Below are positions 18,159-27,762 of a stretch of DNA of 64,000 nucleotides, piece after piece. The notes beneath the pieces were generated by a model. The model ran no database searches, was not told the origin of the DNA, and saw only the letters and a program-made list of their open reading frames with translations. The stretch comes from CAZSDW01 sp964605705 (GTDB taxonomy: Bacteria; Fidelibacterota; UBA2242). Location: contig CAZSDW010000013.1 of assembly GCA_964605705.1 (NCBI GenBank), positions 1-64,000 on the forward strand. Direction: 5' to 3'. The position numbers and the translations under genes were made by a program. Positions within the stretch are counted from its first letter, which is position 1, and each line of letters opens with the position of its first letter.

Positions 18159-18178
18159 ACCTTTATCGGGGAGAAAAT

Positions 18179-18946
18179 ATGTCTGGAATATTGGATAAAT
18201 TCAAATTAAATGGCAAGGTGGCAATTGTCACCGGCGCTAGCCGTGGATTGGGACAGGCGATTGCGATCGGTTTAGCAGAAGCCGGGGCTGACCTGGCGCT
18301 GGTTGATATACTCGGGATGGATGATACTCACCGGGAAATTGAAAAACTCAATCGGCAAGCCATTACAATTAGCGCAGATTTATCTTCAATAAAAAGTGTT
18401 GGTTCGATTGTAAAAACCACTGTGGATGAATACGGCAAAATTGATATTCTGGTGAATAATGCCGGAATCATCCGACGGGCGCCAATCACTGAATTTTCGG
18501 AAAAAGATTGGGATGATGTTATTAATATCAATCAGAAAACGCTGTTTTTCCTGACCCAGGCAGTAGCGAAAGTGATGATTGCAAAAGGTGTCGGCGGAAA
18601 AGTCATCAACACCGCGTCGATGTTGTCCTTTCAGGGCGGGATTCTGGTGCCATCCTATACTGCTTCAAAAAGTGCGGTAATGGGATTGACGCGCCTTATG
18701 GCGAATGAGTTAGCGCCATACAACATTAATGTGAATGCTATTGCGCCGGGCTATATGGCGACGGAAAATACCGCTCCGCTCCGCGCTGACGAAAAGCGAA
18801 ATATTGCTATTCTGGAACGGATTCCGGCGGGACGTTGGGGCAAACCGGAAGATCTGAAAGGTATTGCTGTTTTTCTGGCGTCGGAAGCCTCGAGTTATAT
18901 GCAGGGCTATACCATCGCAGTGGATGGCGGCTGGCTGGCGAGATAA
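18179..18946 (+). CDS. kduD: 2-dehydro-3-deoxy-D-gluconate 5-dehydrogenase
   Basis: A 255-residue SDR that reduces 2,5-diketo-3-deoxygluconate to 2-keto-3-deoxygluconate (KDG), completing the branch begun by KduI. Visible motifs are TGASRGLGQAIAIGLAEAG for the cofactor, NNAGI, and the catalytic YTASK with an upstream serine in NTASMLSF. The N-terminal FKLNGKVAIVTG and the C-terminal MQGYTIAVDGGWLAR are typical of KduD. Length is normal. It is linked by a 20-base gap to gnd and by three bases to the LarA-like gene. A more general gluconate dehydrogenase role is less likely because kduI is in the same operon. Confidence 0.88.
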   Translation: MSGILDKFKLNGKVAIVTGASRGLGQAIAIGLAEAGADLALVDILGMDDTHREIEKLNRQAITISADLSSIKSVGSIVKTTVDEYGKIDILVNNAGIIRRAPITEFSEKDWDDVININQKTLFFLTQAVAKVMIAKGVGGKVINTASMLSFQGGILVPSYTASKSAVMGLTRLMANELAPYNINVNAIAPGYMATENTAPLRADEKRNIAILERIPAGRWGKPEDLKGIAVFLASEASSYMQGYTIAVDGGWLAR

Positions 18947-18949
18947 ATT

Positions 18950-20203
18950 ATGGTCACTGATCGGCAGATTGAAACAATCATTACTTCGGCGTTTGACGAT
19001 TGGCAGATTTACGGTAAGCGAATTCTGTTTATTATTCCCGATAATTCCCGGACGGCGCCGGTTGATCGGATTTTCCGAATTGTGTATCAATTGTTAAAAG
19101 ACCGGACTGCCACAATCGATTTCCTGGTAGCGCTGGGGACGCATCCGCCGCTCAGCGATGAGGCGATTTTCCAGCGGGTTGATATATCGGAGGAAGAACG
19201 CTACCGGGATTTCCCGAAAGCCCGGTTTTATAACCATCACTGGAAAGAACCGGAGCATCTTACGACGATTGGGTCACTCAGTAAAACCGATGTGGAGAAG
19301 TTATCGGAAGGTCGTTTATCACAGGCGGTTCCTGTGACGATCAATCGTCTGATAGAGCATTATGAAATGCTGGTAGTGATCGGACCGGTCTTTCCCCATG
19401 AAGTGGTTGGATTTTCCGGCGGCAACAAGTATTTCTTTCCCGGAATTGCAGGACCGGAAATCATTGACCTGTTCCATTGGCTGGGGGCGCTGATCACCAA
19501 CCAGCGGATTATTGGTCAGAAGAATACACCCGTCCGGGCGGTTATTGATGCGGCGGCACGATTGATTCCGGCAGAGCGTCGTTGCCTGGCGCTGGTTGTG
19601 AAGAAGGATAAACTGGTAGGAATGTTCGCCGGGACACCGGAGGACGCCTGGTCACAAGCCGCTGATTTATCGGCAGAGGAAAATGTTATTTATGTGGATA
19701 CGCCATTCCGGAAAGTGCTTGCCAAAGCGCCGGAAATGTACGAGGACCTCTGGACCGGCGGCAAATGTATGTATAAACTCGAGCCGGTCGTGGTGGCTGG
19801 CGGAGAACTGATCATCTATGCGCCGCATATTACCGAAGTTTCTGTTACGCACGGTAAAATAATCGAGCAGATCGGTTACCATGTGCGTGATTTTTTTACT
19901 AAGCAATGGGATGAATATAAAAACTATCCCGGCGGGGTTCTGGCACATTCCACTCATGTCAAAGGTACTGGTGAATTCATCGATGGCATGGAAAAACCGC
20001 GCATTACTGTCACGCTGGCGACGGGCATTCCGGAAGAAACCTGCCGGAAAATTAATCTCGGTTATTTGAATCCCGATTTGATTGATGTGAATGATTATAA
20101 AAATCGTGAAGCTGAAGGCATTTTGTATGTGCCAAAAGCGGGTGAAACGCTGTTTAGAATTAAAAAGTTAAAAGGTAAAATCAAAAATATAATTACAGGA
20201 TGA
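18950..20203 (+). CDS. LarA-like nickel-pincer hydroxyacid racemase/epimerase
   Basis: A 417-residue homologue of lactate racemase LarA. Key positions are conserved: D31 and R34 in PDNSR, H150, K160 in GFSGGNK (the lysine that tethers the nickel-pincer nucleotide in LarA) and H176. The spacing H150-K160-H176 (10 and 16) equals the H174-K184-H200 spacing I recall for Lactiplantibacillus LarA. An extra His pair lies in YNHHWKE. LarA relatives include racemases for other hydroxyacids and sugar-acid epimerases. Lying three bases after kduD and three before kdgK, this one more likely acts on a uronate-derived hydroxyacid such as an aldonate than on lactate. The substrate is inferred. The larB, larC and larE cofactor genes are not in the window. 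Confidence 0.8.
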   Translation: MVTDRQIETIITSAFDDWQIYGKRILFIIPDNSRTAPVDRIFRIVYQLLKDRTATIDFLVALGTHPPLSDEAIFQRVDISEEERYRDFPKARFYNHHWKEPEHLTTIGSLSKTDVEKLSEGRLSQAVPVTINRLIEHYEMLVVIGPVFPHEVVGFSGGNKYFFPGIAGPEIIDLFHWLGALITNQRIIGQKNTPVRAVIDAAARLIPAERRCLALVVKKDKLVGMFAGTPEDAWSQAADLSAEENVIYVDTPFRKVLAKAPEMYEDLWTGGKCMYKLEPVVVAGGELIIYAPHITEVSVTHGKIIEQIGYHVRDFFTKQWDEYKNYPGGVLAHSTHVKGTGEFIDGMEKPRITVTLATGIPEETCRKINLGYLNPDLIDVNDYKNREAEGILYVPKAGETLFRIKKLKGKIKNIITG

Positions 20204-20206
20204 AAT

Positions 20207-21289
20207 ATGAGTGAATTGAAGATCAGGAAAGATGAATGTGAACTGGATTTTCTGTCCCTCGGATCGCTGATCCACAGACTTGATCCCGGTGTCATTCCGT
20301 TTCGGAAAGCCACATCGGTGAACATTCATGTCTCCGGCGGTGAATACAATGTGGCGGCGGGATTGTCCGACTGTTTTGGTTTAAAAACCGGTATCGCGAC
20401 GGCGATGGTGAACTACGGAATTGGCGAGCTGGTTCAGAACAGGGTGCGGGCAATGGGAGTACGACCTTATTATAAATGGTTTGAGCATGATGGTGTCCGG
20501 GGACCGAACATTGCCACTGTCTATAGCGATCGCGGCTATGGTGTTCGCCCACCGGTGGTTTTTTATAATCGCGCCAATGAAGCCGGAGCGTTACTGAAAC
20601 CGGGGGATTTTGACTGGCAGACAATTTTCAAAAAAGGTGTGCGCTGGTTTCATTCCGGCGGAATATTTGCGGCATTATCGGAAACGACATCGGCATTGAT
20701 TATTGAAGCCATGCAGAAGGCTAGGAAAATGGGAACGGTGACATCCTTTGATTTAAACTACCGTGCCAAATTGTGGACTTCTATGGGCGGGTTGAAGAAA
20801 GCCCAGAATGTATTGCGCAGAATTGTCGAAAACGTGGATGTCCTTATCGGAAACGAAGAAGATCTTCAGATGGGACTGGGCATTCAGGGACCCGAGGTCG
20901 CCTCAAAATCCAAACTCGAAACGAAGACTTTTTTTGATATGATCGGGCGTGTGACAGAACAGTTCCCGAATGTAAAACTGGTTGCAACAACGCTGCGCGA
21001 AGTAAAATCCAGCAACCGGCATAACTGGGGCGGTGTGCTCTGGTACAACGGTCAGGAATATGTCAGTCCGACCTGTGAACTGGATGTCCTGGATCGCATC
21101 GGTGGCGGTGATGGTTTTGCAACGGGGCTCATTTATGGTTTTCTGACCGGGAAAGCGCCGGAGCAAGCCTTGCGGTTGGGATGGGCACATGGCGCCTTAT
21201 TGACGACCTTTCCCGGTGATGTGACCATGGCGAAACTTCCTGAAGTGGAAGCCTTTGCCAAAGGTGGATCAGCCAGGGTACAGCGCTAG
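20207..21289 (+). CDS. kdgK: PfkB-family 2-keto-3-deoxygluconate kinase
   Basis: A 360-residue ribokinase-like sugar kinase that should phosphorylate KDG to KDPG. The N-terminal LGSLIHRLDPG and the VSGGEYNVAAGL motif match KDG kinases. The C-terminal anion hole and catalytic base are in DRIGGGDGFATGL, where the catalytic Asp follows three glycines instead of the usual GAGD. The sugar-binding phrase FDLNYRAKLW is also typical. It is slightly longer than most KdgK proteins. It starts three bases after the LarA-like gene. Both the KduI-KduD branch and the UxaC-UxaE-SDR branch would deliver KDG to it, the latter after a mannonate dehydratase not encoded here. Confidence 0.88.
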   Translation: MSELKIRKDECELDFLSLGSLIHRLDPGVIPFRKATSVNIHVSGGEYNVAAGLSDCFGLKTGIATAMVNYGIGELVQNRVRAMGVRPYYKWFEHDGVRGPNIATVYSDRGYGVRPPVVFYNRANEAGALLKPGDFDWQTIFKKGVRWFHSGGIFAALSETTSALIIEAMQKARKMGTVTSFDLNYRAKLWTSMGGLKKAQNVLRRIVENVDVLIGNEEDLQMGLGIQGPEVASKSKLETKTFFDMIGRVTEQFPNVKLVATTLREVKSSNRHNWGGVLWYNGQEYVSPTCELDVLDRIGGGDGFATGLIYGFLTGKAPEQALRLGWAHGALLTTFPGDVTMAKLPEVEAFAKGGSARVQR

Positions 21290-21317
21290 AATATTTGTCA
21301 ACAATATGGGAAAAATT

Positions 21318-22199
21318 ATGACCGATCCACAGGCGAAATTAAAAATCCTGGAACCGAAGCATGACTTTCTAATTGCCATCGATTCCGATGGCTGTGCTTT
21401 TGATACGATGGAAATTAAACATAAAGAGTGCTTCATTCCGAATATTATTAAATACTGGCATCTGCAACCGGTCTCGAAATATGCCCGTGCAGCGGCGGAA
21501 TTTGTCAATCTTTATTCGAAATGGCGCGGAATCAACCGGTTTCCAGCGCTGACACTGACACTTGATCTGTTGAATGATTGGAATGAGGTGCACCAGCGCG
21601 GTTTTCTGATTCCCGAAGCGCGGGCAGTTCGGGACTGGATCAAGCGTGAGACCAGGCTGGGCAACCCGGCATTGAAAGCCGAGATCGAGCGCAGCAACGA
21701 TCCTGGCTTGAAGCAAGCTCTTGAATGGAGTGAAGCGGTGAACGCTTCGATAGCCGATATGGTTCATGATGTGCCGCCATTTCCGTTTGTGGGGGAATCC
21801 CTGCAGAAGGTTTCCCAATGGGCGGATATCATTGTCTGTTCCGCAACACCAAATGAAGCACTTGAGAGGGAATGGGAAGAGCACGATATCGCTCAATATG
21901 CCCGGATCATTGCCGGTCAGGAAATGGGTTCGAAAAAGGAGCACCTGGCATTGGTAAAATCCAAATATCCGGCAGGCAATATTATCATGATTGGTGATGC
22001 GCCGGGTGATATGCAATCAGCCCATGTGAATGGATTGTTGTTTTTTCCGATAAATCCCGGTCAAGAAGCTAAGTCCTGGGAGAAATTTTATCAAGAATAT
22101 GCCGATCTGTTCGGGAAAAGTTTCTATAATAAAGCAATCGAAGGCGAGCTGATCGCAGAGTTTGATTCTTATTTACCCGATACTCCGCCATGGAAATAG
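21318..22199 (+). CDS. HAD-superfamily hydrolase of unknown substrate
   Basis: A HAD-fold protein of about 293 residues. Motif I is IDSDGCAFD, with nucleophile D22 and acid/base D24. Motif III is the lysine in GSKKEHL, and motif IV is MIGDAPGDM with paired aspartates. The cap region between about 40 and 170 is large and alpha-helical, with unusual tryptophan and tyrosine content. I prefer ATG 21318 or 21306 over a longer upstream start that would overlap the kinase gene. It follows kdgK by about 30 bases and precedes uxaE, so it probably acts on a phosphorylated intermediate of uronate metabolism or removes a stalled phosphate ester. No exact role can be given. Confidence 0.7.
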   Translation: MTDPQAKLKILEPKHDFLIAIDSDGCAFDTMEIKHKECFIPNIIKYWHLQPVSKYARAAAEFVNLYSKWRGINRFPALTLTLDLLNDWNEVHQRGFLIPEARAVRDWIKRETRLGNPALKAEIERSNDPGLKQALEWSEAVNASIADMVHDVPPFPFVGESLQKVSQWADIIVCSATPNEALEREWEEHDIAQYARIIAGQEMGSKKEHLALVKSKYPAGNIIMIGDAPGDMQSAHVNGLLFFPINPGQEAKSWEKFYQEYADLFGKSFYNKAIEGELIAEFDSYLPDTPPWK

Positions 22200-22231
22200 G
22201 TTTATCTTCAATGTATTTATAATCAGGAGCA

Positions 22232-23479
22232 ATGATGAAACTCAATAAATATTCAATTGGTGTGGGTGATCGCTTTGGTTGTCAGGGCAAAGCCCAGCTG
22301 GATGCCTTATTGAAAGCGGTCGAACGGGGTGTTAATATTACACCTGTCTGGAATAAATCTTTTCGGGAGCACAAAACTATCGGCAGTTCGCCAGCCGATA
22401 CCCGAAAAGCCGCCGATGCTGCGGTTCAGGCAAAGAGTTGGAACCAGCCCTATTTTGTAGATGCTGACCATATCGGTTTAAAAACGGTGGATGGATTTCT
22501 GCAATCCAGTGATTTCTTTACAATGGATGTCGCGGATGAGATTGGAAAACCGGTCGAAGAGGAGAAGGTTCAGGAATTTATTCATTTTTGCGAGCGATTC
22601 ACGCAACCGTTTACAATTGCCGGAATTGAGCAGGAAATTGCGGTTGACTATTCGATTGTCAGAAAAATAGCGAATCAGTACCTGGCAGGAATTCTCGAAG
22701 CGGAGAAAATTTATCACCACATCTCGGCGCAAAAGTCCAGCCCGTTTGTACTGGAATTGTCGATTGATGAAACCGAATATCCGCAGCAGCCAATAGACCT
22801 GTTTTTCATTCTGGCAGCGGCTGCCTGGCGTGGTTTGCCCCTGGATACGATTGCCCCGAAGTTTACCGGTCGCTTCAATAAAGGTATTGATTATAGGGGT
22901 GATATCGGACAATTCGCCCGTGAATTTGAACAGGATGTGCTGGTTGTAAATTTTGCGATTCAAGAATTTAGTCTGCCTGCCAATCTGAAACTGAGTGTGC
23001 ATTCGGGCAGTGATAAATTCTCGATTTACCCAATTATCCGGAATATTCTCAGAAAGTACGATGCAGGTGTTCATCTTAAAACCGCCGGTACGACCTGGCT
23101 TGAGGAGCTTATTGGCATCGCTTCAGCCGATGGAGACGGTCTTGAATTGGCGAAGGAGATTTATGCCCGATCCTTGGCACGAATGGATGAACTGACCAAA
23201 CCCTATGCCACGGTTCTGGATATTGATGTCGAAAAACTGCCTTTATCTCAGGAAGTCCAGCAATGGACATCCGCACGATTTGTGAATTCGTTACGACATA
23301 TTCAGGCTGAAAAACATTACAATCTCAACTTTCGCCAATTACTGCATGTGGGCTATAAGATTGCCGCAGAAATGGGTGTGGTATATCAGGATGCGTTAAT
23401 TCGGTTTGAAGAGTCTATTGCTCCGAATGTGACAGAAAACCTGTACACCCGGCACATTGTGCCCCTGTTTTTGGACTAA
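22232..23479 (+). CDS. uxaE: Tagaturonate epimerase
   Basis: A 415-residue protein of the UxaE family first described from Thermotoga, which epimerises tagaturonate to fructuronate. The N-terminal YSIGVGDRFGCQGKAQL and the later YFVDADHIGLKTVDGF, LKLSVHSGSDKFSIYP and HLKTAGTTWLEE segments are family-typical. A metal site is probably formed by the H and D residues in these segments. The gene begins with two consecutive ATG codons and a GGAG-like purine run upstream. With UxaC before and the SDR after, it completes a galacturonate route that does not need UxaB. It is the last gene before the large regulator at 23497. Confidence 0.88.
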   Translation: MMKLNKYSIGVGDRFGCQGKAQLDALLKAVERGVNITPVWNKSFREHKTIGSSPADTRKAADAAVQAKSWNQPYFVDADHIGLKTVDGFLQSSDFFTMDVADEIGKPVEEEKVQEFIHFCERFTQPFTIAGIEQEIAVDYSIVRKIANQYLAGILEAEKIYHHISAQKSSPFVLELSIDETEYPQQPIDLFFILAAAAWRGLPLDTIAPKFTGRFNKGIDYRGDIGQFAREFEQDVLVVNFAIQEFSLPANLKLSVHSGSDKFSIYPIIRNILRKYDAGVHLKTAGTTWLEELIGIASADGDGLELAKEIYARSLARMDELTKPYATVLDIDVEKLPLSQEVQQWTSARFVNSLRHIQAEKHYNLNFRQLLHVGYKIAAEMGVVYQDALIRFEESIAPNVTENLYTRHIVPLFLD

Positions 23480-23496
23480 ACTTCGGATATGCTTTT

Positions 23497-26400
23497 ATGA
23501 CGTTTTATCAGCGACGATTGGGACTTACGGTCATTGGATTATTACTTTCCACTGGACTGATTATTTCACCACTTTCGGCGCGGGACAGTAAAATCGTCTT
23601 TGATCATATCACGATTAAAAACGGTTTGTCGGATGGCAGGATTGATTGTATTACTCAGGACAGCTTCGGATTTTTATGGTTTGGAACCCAGGATGGGCTC
23701 AATCGCTTCGATGGGTATAATTTTACGGTTTTTGATCATGATATCTTTGATTCGACATCCATTTCTTCCAACTGGATCCGCTGTATCACCGAGGACAAGC
23801 AGGGAAATTTATGGATTGGTACCGAGGGTGGCGGACTCAATCAGTTCAATTTCAAAACCGAACAGTTTACCCGTTGGGTCAATGAAGCTGGAAATCCAAA
23901 AAGTCTGAATGATAATTTTGTCAGGGCGATTATAGAAGACAGTTACGGAATTCTCTGGATTGGAACCCGGACCGGATTGGTTCAATTTGACCGGGAAAAA
24001 GAGATCTTCTCGCCCTTTCATTATGAGCCGTTTAACGAGAGCAGTCCCGCCTTCAATGAAAACGTGACGGAGCTATTGGAAGCCAGTGATCGGAATCTGT
24101 GGGTAGGAACGCAGGATGGCATCTATCTTTATGATCGTATCAATCAGGCGATTGAGCATTTGACATTTTCAAGTGACGCTGATCGCATAGCGACCATTTT
24201 TGAAGATAGTTACGGCGATGTCTGGATTGGCAGCCGCTATAATGGTATCCGGATTTTTGATCGTAAAAGCCAGACCTTCATTCAGTGTCAGAATCAGGCG
24301 GATGACATGACGAGTTTAAGCAGCAATGAGATTAAAGATATTTTTGAGGATTATGATAAAAATCTCTGGATCGCAACGATCCAGGGGGGTCTGAATCTTT
24401 TCGATCGAAAGACCGGGAAATTCCGGCATTATAACTATGATCCCAATGATCCGTCCAGTTTGAGCAGTAACAGTGTTCGGTCAATTTACCAGGATCGCAC
24501 CGGCGTCATCTGGATCGGAATGGACGGGAGCGGGATTGACAGGTTTGTGAAGAACCGCCAAAAGTTCCAGCTTTATAATAACCGGCTTGGAAATCCTTTC
24601 GATCTCAGCAATAATACAATTCTTTCCATTTACGAGGATGCGGAAGGAATTTTATGGTTGGGCACCGAAGGCGGTGGACTGAATCGCTTTGATCGCCGGA
24701 GAGATCGCTGCATCCATTATATCAATGACAAAGATAAGCCCTTCAGTATCAGCAGCGACCAGGTGACCTGTCTCCTTGAAGACAGCAAGGGGGTTCTGTG
24801 GGTCGGGACCAAAGAGGGGCTTAACAAATTTGATAAGCAACACCAATCCTTCGAACGTTTTTACAACAAAGATACACCGATTACTTCCAATAATTTTATC
24901 AACGTCATTTTTGAGAATCGGGATCCAAATCTGATTCTGGGTACGAACAACGGGATCGTCAAATTCAATCGAGGGACCGCAGAGTTCAGCTATATTAATT
25001 ACGATGACAGCGGGATATTGTCCGATGAGGTTGTGCTGACACTTTTGGAAGACAGGTCCGGATTGTTGTGGATTGGTTATCTTCGATCCGGACTGGTAGT
25101 TTATAATTCCAAAACCGAGGAGTATGTTCACTACCGCTCCGATCCTGAAATAACCAATAGCCTCAGTACTAATTTTGTCCAGTATATTTATCAGGATCAG
25201 CATGGCAATATCTGGGTGGCAACCCGGAAAGGGCTCAATAAATTTGATCCCGTATCCGGTGGTTTCAGGAAATATACGAAAACTGAGGGGCTGCCAAGTA
25301 ATGTTATCGTTGGTATCCTGGAAGATCAAGATGGAAATTTGTGGCTTAGTACCAGCAATGGGTTATCAAAATTTAATCCCGTCCAGGAAACTTTTACCAA
25401 TTACAATATTGATGACGGTCTGCAGGGCAATCAGTTCTGGATAAAATCCTGTTATAAAAGTAGTTCCGAGGAACTATTTTTTGGTGGCAATAATGGTTTT
25501 AATTCCTTTTATCCCGAAAGGTTGGCAGAATTATCAAATCCGCATATTCCCCCGATTGTCATTACCAACGTCACAGTTCTGGAAAAACCCTATCTGCGGA
25601 GCGTTTATGCCAAAGTGTCCGGCTATGATACGCTGCGACTTGCCTATAACGAAAACCGCATATCTTTTGAATTTGCAGCTCTGGATTTTACCAGTCCGGC
25701 TAAAAACCAGTTTGCCTATATGCTGGAAGGATTTGATGATAACTGGATCAATGCCGGGACTCGGCGCTATGCAAATTATACTAACCTCAATCCCGGTAAT
25801 TATATTTTCCGGGTAAAAGGCGCGAATAATGATGGCGTCTGGAACGAAGCGGGAACCTTATTAAGTATTCATATCAGTACGCCTTTTTGGAAAACCGGCT
25901 GGGCGTACCTGCTCTACATTGTATCCGCTATCGGGCTTTTCTATGGCATTAATGTTTACCTATTAAGTCTTGTCCGTGCCCGGCACGATCTGAAAATTGA
26001 GCGGATGGAAAAGGAAAAAGTTCAGGAAATCAACCGGTTCAAGCTCCAGTTTTTCACCGATGTCGCGCATGAATTCAAGACGCCACTGACCTTAATCCAG
26101 GCGCCCCTGGAGGAAATTCTTAATACTGTCAAAAAAGGGATACCTTTTGAGGATGAGTTTCGTCTGATGCATCGGAATGTCAAATATCTGTTGCGGCTTG
26201 TCCATCAACTCCTATCTTTCCGTCGGGTCGAACAGAAGCGCATCGGCTTGAAAGTGTCCCGTGGAGACCTGGCTCAGTTTGCCCGCGAAATCTTTGGATT
26301 GTTTAAGGAGATTGCCCGGAAACATCTGATTGATTATCAATTCAACAGCAGCCCGGAATTGATTGAGGGCTGGATTGACTGGGGGAAAATGGAAGAAATT

Positions 26401-27636
26401 CTGGTCAATCTTATTGATAATGCCTTTAAATATACTCCTGACGGCGGTAAAATTTCTGTGAATCTGGAATATAAGTCCGCTGCTCAGAATGAGGATTCCA
26501 GCGTGTCGATTTGTATCAGTGATACCGGGACCGGGATCAGCAAGGAAAATCTGACGCACATCTTTGAGCGGTTCTATATTGCCCGGAATGGTCACTATTC
26601 CAAACAGGTGAGTTCGGGTTTGGGACTGGCATTGACCAAACGATTGGTTGAACTGCATCATGGCAACATTGAAGTTGAGAGTGATGTTGATAAAGGCAGC
26701 CGGATAACCGTATCACTTCCACTTGGTAAAGATCATCTGCGGGCGGACGAAATTATTAGCGATATTTCGGAGACGGTTCACTATCAGCAACTGATGGAAT
26801 CTCCGGTCGAAGATTATTTCTTTGAAAAGCCGCGCGCTGAGCAGTTGACCGAAAAACTGGGTAATAACGAAAGTGCAACGATTTTAATCGTGGAAGATAA
26901 CGATGAGTTGCGCGCATACATGCATAAATCATTAGTCCGAAAATATAATGTCACTGAAGCGCGGGATGGGCAGGAAGGACTGGAAAAGGCAAGGAAACTG
27001 ATGCCCAATATTGTCATCAGTGATGTCATCATGCCGAATATTGATGGCATTGAAATGTGCCGGATTTTAAAAAATGATATCAATACCAGCCATATTCCGA
27101 TTATTCTGTTGACTGCCAAATCGACGATCGAATCAAAAATCGAGGGAATTGAAACCGGTGCTGATGACTATATCGAAAAACCATTTCACTTCCGTTTTCT
27201 GGATGCGCGGATAAAAAATATTCTGAGCTCCAGGGAAAAACTTCGCGAACGGTACCGGCAGGAACTGATTATGGAACCGGAGGAAGTCACGGCGTATTCG
27301 ACCGATGAAATATTTTTGACGAAGATCAGAAATGTCGTTGAAAATCGGTTAGCCGATCCGGATCTGGAAGTCCGGCATTTGTCCAGCGAGGCGGGCTTGA
27401 GTCGCACCAATCTGTTTATAAAACTGAAAGCACTGACGGGGTATTCGCCCAATGAGTTTATCAAAACGATTCGCCTGGAAAAAGCCGCCCAGTTTTTACG
27501 CAAGACTGATATGAATGTGAGCGAAATCGCGTATCAGGTGGGCTTTAAATATCCGAAATATTTCAGTACCTGTTACAGTCAGCGGTTCGGGATTACACCA
27601 TCAGAGTTCCGCCAGCAGAACCGACCTTCCGCCTGA
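23497..27636 (+). CDS. Hybrid two-component system sensor/regulator (HTCS)
   Basis: A 1379-residue one-piece sensor and regulator. After a signal sequence (about 1-29) it has a long run of two-component propeller repeats (recurring W-I-G-T-x-G-L-N-R-F-D) in the periplasm, a Y_Y_Y domain (about 710-795), one membrane helix near 800-825, a histidine kinase with H858 in HEFKTPLTL, an ATPase domain with NLIDNAFKYTPDGG and DTGTGI, a receiver with phosphoacceptor D1176 in ISDVIMPNIDG, and an AraC-type DNA-binding domain at the C-terminus (about 1270-1379). All modules look intact. HTCS proteins sense oligosaccharides and activate neighbouring polysaccharide genes, so pectic oligomers are the likely signal. 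It separates the catabolic operon from the extracellular enzymes. Confidence 0.95.
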   Translation: MTFYQRRLGLTVIGLLLSTGLIISPLSARDSKIVFDHITIKNGLSDGRIDCITQDSFGFLWFGTQDGLNRFDGYNFTVFDHDIFDSTSISSNWIRCITEDKQGNLWIGTEGGGLNQFNFKTEQFTRWVNEAGNPKSLNDNFVRAIIEDSYGILWIGTRTGLVQFDREKEIFSPFHYEPFNESSPAFNENVTELLEASDRNLWVGTQDGIYLYDRINQAIEHLTFSSDADRIATIFEDSYGDVWIGSRYNGIRIFDRKSQTFIQCQNQADDMTSLSSNEIKDIFEDYDKNLWIATIQGGLNLFDRKTGKFRHYNYDPNDPSSLSSNSVRSIYQDRTGVIWIGMDGSGIDRFVKNRQKFQLYNNRLGNPFDLSNNTILSIYEDAEGILWLGTEGGGLNRFDRRRDRCIHYINDKDKPFSISSDQVTCLLEDSKGVLWVGTKEGLNKFDKQHQSFERFYNKDTPITSNNFINVIFENRDPNLILGTNNGIVKFNRGTAEFSYINYDDSGILSDEVVLTLLEDRSGLLWIGYLRSGLVVYNSKTEEYVHYRSDPEITNSLSTNFVQYIYQDQHGNIWVATRKGLNKFDPVSGGFRKYTKTEGLPSNVIVGILEDQDGNLWLSTSNGLSKFNPVQETFTNYNIDDGLQGNQFWIKSCYKSSSEELFFGGNNGFNSFYPERLAELSNPHIPPIVITNVTVLEKPYLRSVYAKVSGYDTLRLAYNENRISFEFAALDFTSPAKNQFAYMLEGFDDNWINAGTRRYANYTNLNPGNYIFRVKGANNDGVWNEAGTLLSIHISTPFWKTGWAYLLYIVSAIGLFYGINVYLLSLVRARHDLKIERMEKEKVQEINRFKLQFFTDVAHEFKTPLTLIQAPLEEILNTVKKGIPFEDEFRLMHRNVKYLLRLVHQLLSFRRVEQKRIGLKVSRGDLAQFAREIFGLFKEIARKHLIDYQFNSSPELIEGWIDWGKMEEILVNLIDNAFKYTPDGGKISVNLEYKSAAQNEDSSVSICISDTGTGISKENLTHIFERFYIARNGHYSKQVSSGLGLALTKRLVELHHGNIEVESDVDKGSRITVSLPLGKDHLRADEIISDISETVHYQQLMESPVEDYFFEKPRAEQLTEKLGNNESATILIVEDNDELRAYMHKSLVRKYNVTEARDGQEGLEKARKLMPNIVISDVIMPNIDGIEMCRILKNDINTSHIPIILLTAKSTIESKIEGIETGADDYIEKPFHFRFLDARIKNILSSREKLRERYRQELIMEPEEVTAYSTDEIFLTKIRNVVENRLADPDLEVRHLSSEAGLSRTNLFIKLKALTGYSPNEFIKTIRLEKAAQFLRKTDMNVSEIAYQVGFKYPKYFSTCYSQRFGITPSEFRQQNRPSA

Positions 27637-27695
27637 GTCATGCAATTTTAGGCACAATCGCGCGTTTGAGTCAATCAAAACAATTATAATAACAT

Positions 27696-27716
27696 GCCCG
27701 AAAAGTCCGGGCTTTT
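27696..27716 (+). terminator. Intrinsic terminator after the HTCS gene
   Basis: GCCCG at 27696-27700 pairs with CGGGC at 27708-27712, with a 7-base loop, followed directly by TTTT. It lies 60 bases after the HTCS stop and ahead of a separate promoter, so it likely ends the upstream transcript. Confidence 0.6.
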
Positions 27717-27762
27717 ATATTATAATCGGGACAGAATTGAACCATTTCTGAACGCGAGCGGA

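Noticed and set aside
18950..20203. LarA-like protein as a plain lactate racemase
   Set aside because: The operon contains only uronate genes, and the family is known to hold several other hydroxyacid epimerases.
21255..21317. Upstream start for the HAD gene
   Set aside because: It would overlap the end of kdgK, has no ribosome site, and adds residues unlike a HAD N-terminus; 21306 or 21318 fits better.
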